Positions 9,920 through 19,034 of a stretch of 64,000 nucleotides of DNA are shown here, piece by piece. Each line of letters opens with the position of its first letter. Position 1 is the first letter of the stretch. The stretch is from an uncultured Lachnospiraceae bacterium (lineage in GTDB: Bacteria; Bacillota; Clostridia; Lachnospirales; Lachnospiraceae), in assembly GCA_910579425.1 (NCBI GenBank), contig CAJTVL010000001.1, positions 106,072 through 170,071 of the forward strand, written 5' to 3'. Position numbers and translations under genes: made by a program. The notes beneath the pieces are model-generated. The model made no database searches. It was not told the DNA's origin and saw only the letters and a program-made list of their open reading frames with translations.

Positions 9920-9975
9920 TGTTCGGCTTGTCTGAATGGATATGACAGGCGATAGAAGGAGCTGGGAGGTTTTCT

Positions 9976-11211
9976 GTGAAAGGCTTTAAAGGAGGTAAAC
10001 CAAAATCAGACAGATTGATTATGTATATGCATGCAGGCAGCGGCAATCATGGCTGTGAGGCTATTGTCAACAGCATTTGCCGCATGATAAAGGAGCAGGT
10101 TACCCTGATCAGCTATTTCGGGGAGGAGGATCAGAGATACTCTCTTCCCGGGTTGTGTAAGATAAAAGGAGAGAGGCGCTTTGAGGAGCACAGGCTTGCA
10201 CATGTTTTGTATTATGGCTACCGGAAGCTGACGGGAGATGGGGAGAGCTTTATCCGCTACCGCTATGGCAGCGTTTTTAAAGGGAATGCTGTACCCCTTG
10301 CAGTCTCTATCGGAGGAGATAACTACTGTTATGATAATATGCTCAGCGACCTTCGCCTTGCTAATTCAGCATTTAACAAACAGGGAACGCGGACAATGCT
10401 TCTGGGATGTTCCATTGAGCCGGAACTGCTTTCGAGGGAAGAGATTGTTCGAGATCTGATGAAATATCACACGATTATCGCCAGAGAGAGCATTACTTAT
10501 GATGCCCTTAAGGAAATGGCTGATGCGAATAAAAAGGGCAGGGGGCCGCAGATCCTGTGTTTTCCGGATCCTGCCTTTACTCTTCCGAAAAAGGAGCGTC
10601 CTCTCCCCCCGGGATTTGCGCCCGGGAACACGGCGGGGATCAATGTAAGCCCCATGATTCAGGAGAAGGAGGGCCGGGCCGGGATCACGATGGAAAGCTA
10701 TCGGGCCCTGATCGCCCATATGATTGCCTGCACGGATATGCAGATTGCCCTGATTCCCCATGTGATTTGGGAGCGAAATGATGACAGAGGGCCGATTCAT
10801 GCCCTGTATGAGGAGTTTAAAGAGACAGGAAGGGTAGTGGAACTTTCGGATGGAAGCTGTGAGGAACTGAAAGGAGACATCGGACGCTGCCGTTTTTTTG
10901 TGGGTGCAAGAACCCATGCCACAATTGCGGCCTATTCCCAGGGCGTTCCTACTCTGGTAGTGGGATACTCGGTGAAAGCCAGGGGAATTGCCAGGGATCT
11001 GTTTGGAACGCAGGAGCATTATGTCCTGCCGGTGCAGAGCCTGAAAAGGCCGGAGGATTTGGTGGAGGGCTTCTCGTGGCTTTCATCCCATGAGAGGGAG
11101 ATTAAAAGCCGGCTTGAGGCGGTAATGCCGGAGTATCAGAGACAGGCGTACAAGACAGGGAAAGAAGTGGACAGATTATGGGAAGAGTTCAGTCGGCAGC
11201 AAGGAATATAA
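9976..11211 (+). CDS. Polysaccharide pyruvyl transferase family protein
   Basis: A member of the pyruvyltransferase (CsaB/WcaK/AmsJ) family, 411 residues, which ketalises a sugar with pyruvate from phosphoenolpyruvate and so adds a negative charge. Family features are GSGNHGCEA (21-29) near the N-terminus, SIGGDNY (111-117), and the ARTHATIAA segment (311-319) with the catalytic R-x-H, followed by VLVVGYS-like strands. The GTG at 9976 follows GGGAGG with good spacing; a second AGGAGG at about 9990 lies too far from any start codon. The gene overlaps the flippase gene by 34 bases. Confidence 0.88.
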   Translation: MKGFKGGKPKSDRLIMYMHAGSGNHGCEAIVNSICRMIKEQVTLISYFGEEDQRYSLPGLCKIKGERRFEEHRLAHVLYYGYRKLTGDGESFIRYRYGSVFKGNAVPLAVSIGGDNYCYDNMLSDLRLANSAFNKQGTRTMLLGCSIEPELLSREEIVRDLMKYHTIIARESITYDALKEMADANKKGRGPQILCFPDPAFTLPKKERPLPPGFAPGNTAGINVSPMIQEKEGRAGITMESYRALIAHMIACTDMQIALIPHVIWERNDDRGPIHALYEEFKETGRVVELSDGSCEELKGDIGRCRFFVGARTHATIAAYSQGVPTLVVGYSVKARGIARDLFGTQEHYVLPVQSLKRPEDLVEGFSWLSSHEREIKSRLEAVMPEYQRQAYKTGKEVDRLWEEFSRQQGI

Positions 11212-12698
11212 TCTTCGGCCAGGTTGGAAATTTCATGACCCAGATCCTGAATTTCGTTCTGAGGACGATCTTTATTTCCCATTTGGGAGATACCCTAAAC
11301 GGGGTCAACGGGCTTTATACCAGCATACTTTCCGTGCTTTCCATGGCGGAGCTGGGAATCGGCACAGCATTGAATTACAGCCTGTACAGGCCGGTCGCTC
11401 AGGGAAATATTGAAAAGGTTAAGTCCTACATGCTGCTGTACAAAAAGGCGTACCGGACCATAGGGATCGTGGTGGCCCTGATCGGCCTTATGGTTTCCCC
11501 CTTTCTGCGTTATCTGGTGAAACAGCCGCAGGGAGTGTCGATCAGAGATCTGACCCTGTACTATTTCATTTTTCTGTTCAATACCGTAAGTACCTACTTT
11601 GTGGCCTACAAGTACAGTCTGGTGAACGCAGAGCAGAAAAATTATATCCAGACCAATATTCTTACGATCACTAAGATGATCACGGTTCTGCTGCAGATCA
11701 TTGTGATCCTCACTACCGGAAATTACTATATTTATTTGCTGACAGCGGCGGCGGTGGAGCTTTTGCAGAAGATTTTTGTGAGCAGATATTTAGACCGCAG
11801 ATACCCTTATCTGAGGGAGAAGCAGGTGGAGAAGCTCTCTAAGGAAGAAACGGGGGAAATCGTCACCAAGACCAAAGCCCTGGTGTTCCACAAGGTAGGG
11901 GACGTGGCGCGGCTTCAGACGGACAGCATGATTATCTCGGGCTTTATCAATGTTACCTTAAGCGGCTTTGTGGACAATTATAATCTGGTCCTTAATTCCG
12001 TTGCCAATGTGGTGAATATTATATTTAATTCCGTACTCTCCAGCTTCGGCAATCTTTTTGCCACGGAATCCAGGCAGAAGCAGTACCAGATCTTTAAGGT
12101 ATACCGTTTTGCGGCCTGCTGGATCTACGGATTTACGGCGATCGGGTTCTCCATGCTGCTGACTCCCCTGATCGAGCTGTGGCTGGGAGAGGACAAAACC
12201 CTTGCTTTTTCTGTAGTTATGTGTATTTTGATTGATTATTATCTGAAAGGTGATAGAATTGTATTATCGAATTTCAAAACAGCGGCGGGGGTATTTGAGC
12301 AGGATAAGTATCTGGCCCTGATCCAGGGGGCGGTGAATCTGGTGATCTCCGTTGTGCTGGTGCGCAGAATCGGGCTTGTGGGAGTCTATATCGGAACCAT
12401 CATTTCAGGACTGATTGCCAATGTGACCAAGCCTGTGATTATCTACCGGGTGATTCTGGATCAGCCGGTGAGGGGATATTTTCAGGATTCCGCAAAATAT
12501 ATGGCAGCCCTGACGGCTCTGTTTGCGTTTTTTACGTGGATAAAGGGTCTGGTAATGCCTGTGGTGGGGATCGGTTCCTTCGCGGCTATGTTTGCGATTA
12601 TCTGCGTGGTGTTTAACGGAGTTTTTTTCCTGCTGTTTGGAAGGACGCAGGAGTTTGAGTATTTGGCGGGGATTGTGAAAGAGGGTAAGAGGAAATGA
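11178..12698 (+). CDS. Wzx-type polysaccharide flippase (MOP superfamily)
   Basis: A polytopic membrane protein of 506 residues with about 12-14 hydrophobic helices, matching the polysaccharide transporter (Wzx/RfbX) branch of the MOP superfamily that flips undecaprenyl-linked repeat units. The N-terminus FGQVGNFMTQILNFVLRTIF and the GTALNYSLYRP segment are typical of the family in Firmicutes. The start codon lies inside the pyruvyltransferase gene (34-base overlap). With two PglK-like ABC exporters also present, it is one of three candidate flippases in the window. Confidence 0.88.
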   Translation: MGRVQSAARNIIFGQVGNFMTQILNFVLRTIFISHLGDTLNGVNGLYTSILSVLSMAELGIGTALNYSLYRPVAQGNIEKVKSYMLLYKKAYRTIGIVVALIGLMVSPFLRYLVKQPQGVSIRDLTLYYFIFLFNTVSTYFVAYKYSLVNAEQKNYIQTNILTITKMITVLLQIIVILTTGNYYIYLLTAAAVELLQKIFVSRYLDRRYPYLREKQVEKLSKEETGEIVTKTKALVFHKVGDVARLQTDSMIISGFINVTLSGFVDNYNLVLNSVANVVNIIFNSVLSSFGNLFATESRQKQYQIFKVYRFAACWIYGFTAIGFSMLLTPLIELWLGEDKTLAFSVVMCILIDYYLKGDRIVLSNFKTAAGVFEQDKYLALIQGAVNLVISVVLVRRIGLVGVYIGTIISGLIANVTKPVIIYRVILDQPVRGYFQDSAKYMAALTALFAFFTWIKGLVMPVVGIGSFAAMFAIICVVFNGVFFLLFGRTQEFEYLAGIVKEGKRK

Positions 12699-14227
12699 AC
12701 AGATCGAAATCTCCCAAAAAGCTATATGGCAGAATTTGCAGTATGCTTTCTGTGAAAAATATGTCAATACTCTCGCTGGTTCTGTTTATTATTTCGTTGA
12801 TTCCAATCTGCTGTCTTTCTTTTGTAAACAGGGCGACAGGGGATGACTATGGTTATGGGGCGTTTACCAGGACGGCGTGGATGCAGACCCATTCTCTGAC
12901 AGAAGTGGCAAAAGCCATCGGGGTCACAATCAGCCAGTATTATGACGGATGGCAGGGAACATGGTTCAGTATTGGGGTTTTTGCCTTGCAGCCGGAAGTA
13001 TTCAGTGATAAAGCCTATGTTATCGTTGTTTTTTTGATGCTGTTTTTATGGATCGGCAGCACAGTGCTTTTATTTAGGAAAATATTAAAAGAAGTTTATG
13101 GGCTGGATAAATGGAGCCTTCTGCTTTTTCTGACAGTTTATCTGCTGCTGGGGATGCAATTTATACCCAGCACAAGCTCCTCGATTTTCTGGTTTAATGG
13201 CTGTGCCCATTATATGCTTCCCTTTGCAATGTGCCAGGCCGTAGTATGGTGCCTGATTTGCTTTATCAGGAAATATCAGCTCCGATATTTGGCAGGAATA
13301 ACGATTCTTATTGCGCTGCTTGGCGGTTCCAATTATCAGGCGGCATTGTTTGCCCTGATTGTTTTGGCTTATATAGGAATCGCGTCCTTTTTAAAAGAGA
13401 AGGACAAAAGATTATTTCTGCTGGGTATTCCTTTGGCTGTTGAGATGATCGGACTGGTAATCAGTATGAAAGCCCCGGGAAATAAGGTGCGCGGCGGAGA
13501 AGAGTTTGGGTTTTCGGCGGGGAAAGCGGCAGTGACTATAGGAAAATGCTTTACCGAGGGGATCAGAACGGTCGTTGGTTATTGGCAGGAGAAGCCGATT
13601 GTGTTTGTGGGACTGGCGGTACTATTCCTTGTTATTCTGGAAGCGGCAAAAAAGGCAGGGAACAGGGAAAATCTGTATCATCCCGGTATTGTGGCAGGGG
13701 CGCTGCTATGTCTTTTCTTTGCGATGCAGGCGCCGGCCTTATATGCGGATGTGGAAGTGTCCGGCGGTGTTCATAATATGAATTTTTTAGTATTTTTGTT
13801 GGCGGCAGCGGGCAGCTTAAGTGTGTGTGCAGGGAGAATTGCTGAAAAAATAAAAGGATCACCGGATGGGATCCACAGAAATGCAGTTATTCCCGGACTG
13901 TTTTTGTGTGTGATATTAGTGGCTTTTTTAAGAAGCGGCTTAAAGAGCAGTACTTCCTGGGTATCCCTGGAATATATTAAGAGCGGACAGGCGGCCGATT
14001 ACAAGGAACAGATGGATATACAGACGGCAATCCTTACCGATGAAGATGTTACGGATGCAGTTATTCCTTTTGTGAACGACCGGCAGGGGCCGCTGATGTC
14101 CATGCCGGCAACAAAAGATCCAACGGCATGGACCAATACGGTAATGAAACAGTTTTATGGAAAAAATAGCGTTGTGGGGATCCCAAGGGAGGAATGGGAA
14201 AAGCTCCGGAAGGATTCAGCGCAATAA
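12695..14227 (+). CDS. Polytopic membrane protein, DUF6056/GT-C-like
   Basis: A membrane protein of 510 residues with about 11 helices. After a first helix it carries ATGDDYGYG (46-54), an acidic periplasmic-loop motif, and a YYDGWQGTW segment, the pattern seen in DUF6056-type proteins in glycan loci. GT-C glycosyltransferases use such an acidic motif in the first extracytoplasmic loop together with polyprenyl-phosphate sugar donors, so a side-chain glycosyltransferase is a reasonable inference. The end (residues ~430-510) is a soluble domain. The start overlaps the flippase stop as ATGA. Confidence 0.7.
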   Translation: MNRSKSPKKLYGRICSMLSVKNMSILSLVLFIISLIPICCLSFVNRATGDDYGYGAFTRTAWMQTHSLTEVAKAIGVTISQYYDGWQGTWFSIGVFALQPEVFSDKAYVIVVFLMLFLWIGSTVLLFRKILKEVYGLDKWSLLLFLTVYLLLGMQFIPSTSSSIFWFNGCAHYMLPFAMCQAVVWCLICFIRKYQLRYLAGITILIALLGGSNYQAALFALIVLAYIGIASFLKEKDKRLFLLGIPLAVEMIGLVISMKAPGNKVRGGEEFGFSAGKAAVTIGKCFTEGIRTVVGYWQEKPIVFVGLAVLFLVILEAAKKAGNRENLYHPGIVAGALLCLFFAMQAPALYADVEVSGGVHNMNFLVFLLAAAGSLSVCAGRIAEKIKGSPDGIHRNAVIPGLFLCVILVAFLRSGLKSSTSWVSLEYIKSGQAADYKEQMDIQTAILTDEDVTDAVIPFVNDRQGPLMSMPATKDPTAWTNTVMKQFYGKNSVVGIPREEWEKLRKDSAQ

Positions 14228-14242
14228 TGTGGAGGGATAAAA

Positions 14243-15829
14243 ATGATCCGAAGAATGAATGAGAAGCTTATAAAAATGACGAAAGGCAAGGAGGCGCTCC
14301 TGGTTGTATTCCTGTCCGCTTTGCTGGTGTTTGGGATTACAGCAGGCATAGGGACCCTTACCTGCGGCTGGCATCTGATTGACGACCATGAGTTCCTCAG
14401 ATGGTTTTATGAGTTGAAGTTTGAAGGAAAAAAATTAACGGATATAATCAGAGCGTGGATTATCAAGGATCTGGATTGGAGATATGAGCCTCTTTATTAT
14501 ACGAATCGTATCTTAAGCTGTGCATTGTTCGGAATCAATCTGGAATACTATTCTATACTGAAATCGGTGGAAGTTTTTCTCTCCTATATTCTGTTATATT
14601 ATTGCGGACGGCTGATGGGAGGCGGCAAAGTCAATTCCTTTTTGTTTGCGGCAGTTTCGCTGACGGGCTATCAGTCTGCCGTCTGGTGGAAACTGGGGCC
14701 TCAGGAGGCACAATGTACGCTTTTGTTTGCCGCAGGGTTCTACTGTATGCTGAAATGGCTGGACAAAAACCGTATGAGCTGGGCTGCAGGCAGTTTGATT
14801 GCTTTTTTGGCTATGTGCAATTACAAAGAGTCTTTTATTATCCTTGTTCCGTTTTTACTTTTGTATGTGCTGTATTATGATATAGAAAAAGGCGGAGGAG
14901 AAATCAGCTGGGCCGGGGTATGGAAGTATATAAGAAGCAGGCTGTGGTATTATCTGATACTGGGCTTCATTTTTACAGTAATCATCTCTGTCATTGTCTT
15001 CTATGTGGGAGTAAATGATTACGACATGGTTGGGCTGGATGCCTCGGTTCCCTGGAAGGTTTATGTGGAGGCGTTTCAGGATGCCCTGCGGACGGATTTG
15101 AAATGGTATCACAGATTCGGCGTTCTCTTTTTTATGATTTTATTGACTTACTGGGAAAAATTAAAAAAAATGTGGAAGGAGATCCTGCTGATCGCTGTTT
15201 TTTTACTCCCGCAGATCGTGATTTTCGGTCAGACCGGAATCAAAGAAAGATATATTTTGCCAAGCGCGATCGGTTTTTCCATGTTCTTTATCATTCTGGT
15301 GCAGAAAAAGAAGATACTGTCAGGAAAGCGGAAAATGATATATCAGCTTGGTATAATATTATTGCTTATGGCACATGGCAGAGTCGCTCTGCGGGAGGCA
15401 GACTATTTCAGATACAGGGGTGAAAGTATCACAACCATGTTGGAAACGGTCAGGGAAATGTCTCAGGGAGAAGAGAACATATTATCCTGCTTCAGGCCCA
15501 ATGAGGAGGGGAATCTGGTTATTCATTTCTGGATGGCGGTACACGGTTTGGATAATGTTTACTTTTGGACGGAGGAAGACAGGATCATTAACAAAGTTTA
15601 TGATAATAATTTTTCGTATGATGCGGAATATTATGAGGAGAAAGACTTTGAAGAAATGGATATCGTAGTCATGTATAATAAGGAGGACAGGCATTGGTGC
15701 TATGAGCCCAGCCTTGATCTGTCCGATTTTACAGAGATAAAATGCGGTACATTAAATATATATGTGAGAAACGGCTGCGGGATTGAGCCGATTTTTACTG
15801 AGATAGAAGGAGCCAGAATAAACATTTAG
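14243..15829 (+). CDS. Polytopic membrane protein, putative GT-C glycosyltransferase
   Basis: A 528-residue protein with about 10 membrane helices and a soluble C-terminal domain (~395-528). The first extracytoplasmic loop holds HLIDDHEFLRW (45-55), an acidic D-D-x-E pattern like that of GT-C enzymes, and a RYEPLYY stretch follows. I do not recognise a named family. Its neighbour at 12695 has the same architecture without obvious sequence identity, so the two may act on the same outside substrate. A good GGAGGG ribosome binding site lies before the ATG. Confidence 0.6.
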   Translation: MIRRMNEKLIKMTKGKEALLVVFLSALLVFGITAGIGTLTCGWHLIDDHEFLRWFYELKFEGKKLTDIIRAWIIKDLDWRYEPLYYTNRILSCALFGINLEYYSILKSVEVFLSYILLYYCGRLMGGGKVNSFLFAAVSLTGYQSAVWWKLGPQEAQCTLLFAAGFYCMLKWLDKNRMSWAAGSLIAFLAMCNYKESFIILVPFLLLYVLYYDIEKGGGEISWAGVWKYIRSRLWYYLILGFIFTVIISVIVFYVGVNDYDMVGLDASVPWKVYVEAFQDALRTDLKWYHRFGVLFFMILLTYWEKLKKMWKEILLIAVFLLPQIVIFGQTGIKERYILPSAIGFSMFFIILVQKKKILSGKRKMIYQLGIILLLMAHGRVALREADYFRYRGESITTMLETVREMSQGEENILSCFRPNEEGNLVIHFWMAVHGLDNVYFWTEEDRIINKVYDNNFSYDAEYYEEKDFEEMDIVVMYNKEDRHWCYEPSLDLSDFTEIKCGTLNIYVRNGCGIEPIFTEIEGARINI

Positions 15830-15895
15830 GAAATACCCACGTACTGATGAAAGCAACAGATCCTGGTACAAAATAACCGGAAGGAGGTTGAAAAT

Positions 15896-16963
15896 ATGCT
15901 TGAGATGATAAAGGAAGCACAGCAGGAGCTGCTTCATTATCCGGAAAGAAGTATGGGATATTATGTGAAAAGAAGGCTTAAGCTGATCATGGGAAGAGGG
16001 GCAGAGCCTATTGATAAGATCAACTGGCCCAATGGACTTTTGGCGAAAGGCCTTATAGATTACTATATGGGGCATAAAAATTCTGATCAGGCCAGGGAAA
16101 TACGGGAGGTTTTGCAGGCATATTTTGATGGATGGATCAAAAACGGGCATAAAATGTACTATCTGGATGATGCTTTAAGCGGGATGGCGCTGATAGAGCT
16201 TCATCAGATCACTGGGGAAGAGCGCTACAGGCAGGCGGCAGACGAAATGATGCGCTTTCTGTCTTTTCACATCACGGATAAAGCGGGAAGCCTTCTTTAT
16301 CGGCCTAATCAGAAAAACGGCTATGTCTTCGTGGACAGTATTGGTATGATCTGCCCGTTTTTGTGTAAATATGGCCATACATATGGCGATGCAAAAGCCA
16401 TCGGGCTGGCGGTGACACAAATCCAGAATTTTGTTGACTTCGGTATGGATGGAAAAACAGGACTTCCCTATCACGGTTATAAATTTGAGGACGGACTGAA
16501 ATACGGTATTATCGGCTGGGGAAGGGCGGTAGGATGGCTGATGATCGGAATGTCTGAAAGCCTCGCCTTTATGGATGAGACAAGCCCCGACTATGAATAT
16601 ATCAAACAGATTTACAGACGTTTGGTGGATAAGGTTGAGTCTTATCAGTTGGAGAACGGACTTTACTGCTGGCAGTTAGGGGCAAAGGAAGGGCCGGTAG
16701 ACACCTCTGCTACGGCGATGATTCTTTATTCCATCGCACAGTCTCTTAATATGAAAGTGCTGATTGGAATTCACAGGTCGCGTATGCTGCGGGGGCGGGA
16801 AGCGCTTCTCGGTATGGTGAAAGAGGGAAAGCTTGACAACGCTCTGGCAGAATGCCAGGGATTTTCGCTGTATCCACAGGTGTATGGGGCTTATCCGTGG
16901 TCGCTGGGGCCGGCCTTGTCGCTGTTTGCTGTTACAAGTGAGGAAAAGGATAAGAAAAAATGA
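15896..16963 (+). CDS. GH88/GH105-like unsaturated uronyl hydrolase
   Basis: A 355-residue alpha/alpha six-barrel protein related to GH88/GH105 hydrolases, which remove unsaturated uronic acids left by polysaccharide lyases. Seen in the sequence: FVDSIGM (145-151), whose Asp matches the catalytic Asp region, PYHGYKF (191-197), GWGRAVGW (207-214) and VDTSATAM (268-275). There is no signal peptide, so it is cytoplasmic. No polysaccharide lyase or uronic-acid pathway gene is seen nearby. Its place between GT-C-like proteins and a fucosyltransferase, with a four-base overlap to the latter, ties it to biosynthesis or quality control rather than to diet degradation. Confidence 0.82.
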   Translation: MLEMIKEAQQELLHYPERSMGYYVKRRLKLIMGRGAEPIDKINWPNGLLAKGLIDYYMGHKNSDQAREIREVLQAYFDGWIKNGHKMYYLDDALSGMALIELHQITGEERYRQAADEMMRFLSFHITDKAGSLLYRPNQKNGYVFVDSIGMICPFLCKYGHTYGDAKAIGLAVTQIQNFVDFGMDGKTGLPYHGYKFEDGLKYGIIGWGRAVGWLMIGMSESLAFMDETSPDYEYIKQIYRRLVDKVESYQLENGLYCWQLGAKEGPVDTSATAMILYSIAQSLNMKVLIGIHRSRMLRGREALLGMVKEGKLDNALAECQGFSLYPQVYGAYPWSLGPALSLFAVTSEEKDKKK

Positions 16964-17856
16964 TAATTATAGAGGTGGCAGGCGGCCTGGGAAACCAATT
17001 GCAGCAGTATGCATTATACAGGAAGTTTTTGAGTATTGGGAAAGATGCGAGGCTGGATGTATCCTGGTTTGAAGCAGAAAATCAGGGGAAAATGTTTGCC
17101 GGAAGAGAATTGGAGCTGCAGTTCTTTGAAGGGCTGTCTTACAGCGTCTGTACGCCGGAGGAGAAAGCGGCTCTGGTCGGAGGAGACGGTCTGACAGGAA
17201 AGCTGAAAAGAAAGCTGTTTCCCTCGGCCATTCATTGCTTTCATGAAAGTCAGATGTATCATCCGGAATTGCTGGGGTACGAGCATATGTATCTAAAGGG
17301 GTATTTTGCCTGTGAGAAATATTACAGGGATATATTACCTGAACTGCGTGATGAAATAAGATTTCCAGTCAGTAATAATTCCCGAAATGAACAGATTGCG
17401 TTGGAGATGAGGAATTGTGAATCTGTCAGTGTCCATATCAGACGCGGGGACTATTTAAATCCGGAAAATGAGAGGATGTTTGGTAACATATGTACGGATG
17501 CGTATTATGAACAGGCGGTCAGTATGATAAAGAAAGAGAAGCCAAACGCCTGCTTCTATATCTTTTCGGACGATATTCCGTATGTAAAACAGAAGTATTC
17601 CGGGGAGGAATATACCGTTGTTGATCTTAATCACGGCAGGGAAAGTTTTTATGATATGTGGCTGATGAGCAATTGTAAGCATAATATCTGTGCCAATTCC
17701 ACTTTCAGCTTCTGGGGGGCAAGATTGAATAAAAATGAGAAAAAAATTGTAATTAGACCAACTATACACAAGAGTACCCAGGTTTTTGACCGGGGTGAAA
17801 TGAGAGAACTGTGGCAGGGATGGAGATTTATCAGTCCGGAGGGAGAAGAATGCTGA
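16960..17856 (+). CDS. GT11 alpha-1,2-fucosyltransferase (second copy)
   Basis: A 298-residue GT11 enzyme with intact motifs: AGGLGNQLQQY (7-17), HIRRGDY (159-165) and NSTFSFWGARL (246-256). It probably moves fucose from GDP-fucose onto a galactose-type acceptor. It shares the ICT-x-x-YY and LMSNCKHNI-type stretches with the GT11 at 1348, so the two are clear paralogues that have diverged, possibly for different acceptors. ATGA overlap couples it to the preceding hydrolase, and ATGCTGA overlap couples it to the polymerase that follows. Confidence 0.93.
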   Translation: MIIIEVAGGLGNQLQQYALYRKFLSIGKDARLDVSWFEAENQGKMFAGRELELQFFEGLSYSVCTPEEKAALVGGDGLTGKLKRKLFPSAIHCFHESQMYHPELLGYEHMYLKGYFACEKYYRDILPELRDEIRFPVSNNSRNEQIALEMRNCESVSVHIRRGDYLNPENERMFGNICTDAYYEQAVSMIKKEKPNACFYIFSDDIPYVKQKYSGEEYTVVDLNHGRESFYDMWLMSNCKHNICANSTFSFWGARLNKNEKKIVIRPTIHKSTQVFDRGEMRELWQGWRFISPEGEEC

Positions 17857-19034
17857 CAGACCTGAAAAAGATAGCAAATCTGAGTTTTTATATTGGTGTG
17901 GTCATCGAAGTGCTCATAGTCATAATTGATAAAAGCGCTTTTATTAACCCAATAGAAGGACGTTTGTTTCAGTTCACCTTTTTACTTTTTTTAGTCAAAA
18001 TCTGCCTGACAAAATATTCCTGGCGCGAATACGTTGCCATTTTGGGATTTTGTGCTTTGGGTGTCATCTCTTACTTTGTTTCAGGAAGAAATGAGATTAT
18101 CAGGCTGGTAATATTTATAGCAGCCTGCAAAGATATTGATATGGATAAATGCCTGAAGCTGGTGTTTTATTTGACGTTAATTGGATGCGCAATGCTCATG
18201 CTGCTTTCTGTAACAGGAATTTTAGGAACGGTATCGCTGACACAGGATTATGGGCGTGGGAAGGTAGAAACCCGATATACTTTAGGGCTGGGACATCCCA
18301 ATGCGTTGCAATGTATGGTATGGGCGCTGACAACATTGGGGATATATTTATATGGAAATGAAATGAAATGGCACCATTATATAACTGTGCTTTTGACGAA
18401 TATCCTTTTCTTTTTGCTGACAGATTCAAAGACAAGCCTGCTGGTAACACTGTATACGATTATTTTAGCTTTTATAATGTCTGATGGACATTCTGCTTTT
18501 GTAAAAAAAACAGGCGCCTGGATTGGCGGCTTAACAACGGTTTTTAGTATTGGAATTTCTGTCATAATTGCATGCAATGCTTACAGAGTGTACAACTATG
18601 TGTGGCACATGGATCGCTCATCCATTACCCGGTTTTTTGTATGGATGAACGGTATGATGAATGGAAGAATACGAATTTTAACGGAAAATGATAGGTTTGA
18701 GGGGACAGTCTCGACATGGCGTATTATCTCAGGGCCGGAAAACAGTTATTATTTTGATATGGGATGGATACGCTTGTTTTATTGGTATGGGATACTTCCC
18801 GCATGTGTTTTTATTGTAGTTTTATTATTGGCAGTGATTTATTGCTACAGGGAAAGGCAATACCTGGCAATAATGCTGATATCATCCTTTGCCCTTTACA
18901 GTGTGATTGAGGCGCATGCAATATCGGTTTACCTGGCAAGAAACTACACATTCTTTTTAATCGGAATGGTATGGAGCAGGATCCTATTATATAAAGGGGA
19001 AAATAAAATTGAAAATAAGAAAAATGAGCATTGA
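17850..19034 (+). CDS. Wzy/O-antigen-ligase-like polymerase
   Basis: A polytopic membrane protein of 394 residues with about 10-11 helices and a large extracytoplasmic loop (~240-310), the usual build of Wzy polymerases. The GLGHPNALQ segment recurs in Firmicute polymerase-like proteins. An in-frame GTG at 17811 would overlap the previous gene by 46 bases. The ATG at 17850 follows GGAGAAG and gives a seven-base overlap, so I prefer it. It would join flipped repeat units outside the membrane. It resembles the next gene, which makes a tandem pair. Confidence 0.75.
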   Translation: MLTDLKKIANLSFYIGVVIEVLIVIIDKSAFINPIEGRLFQFTFLLFLVKICLTKYSWREYVAILGFCALGVISYFVSGRNEIIRLVIFIAACKDIDMDKCLKLVFYLTLIGCAMLMLLSVTGILGTVSLTQDYGRGKVETRYTLGLGHPNALQCMVWALTTLGIYLYGNEMKWHHYITVLLTNILFFLLTDSKTSLLVTLYTIILAFIMSDGHSAFVKKTGAWIGGLTTVFSIGISVIIACNAYRVYNYVWHMDRSSITRFFVWMNGMMNGRIRILTENDRFEGTVSTWRIISGPENSYYFDMGWIRLFYWYGILPACVFIVVLLLAVIYCYRERQYLAIMLISSFALYSVIEAHAISVYLARNYTFFLIGMVWSRILLYKGENKIENKKNEH

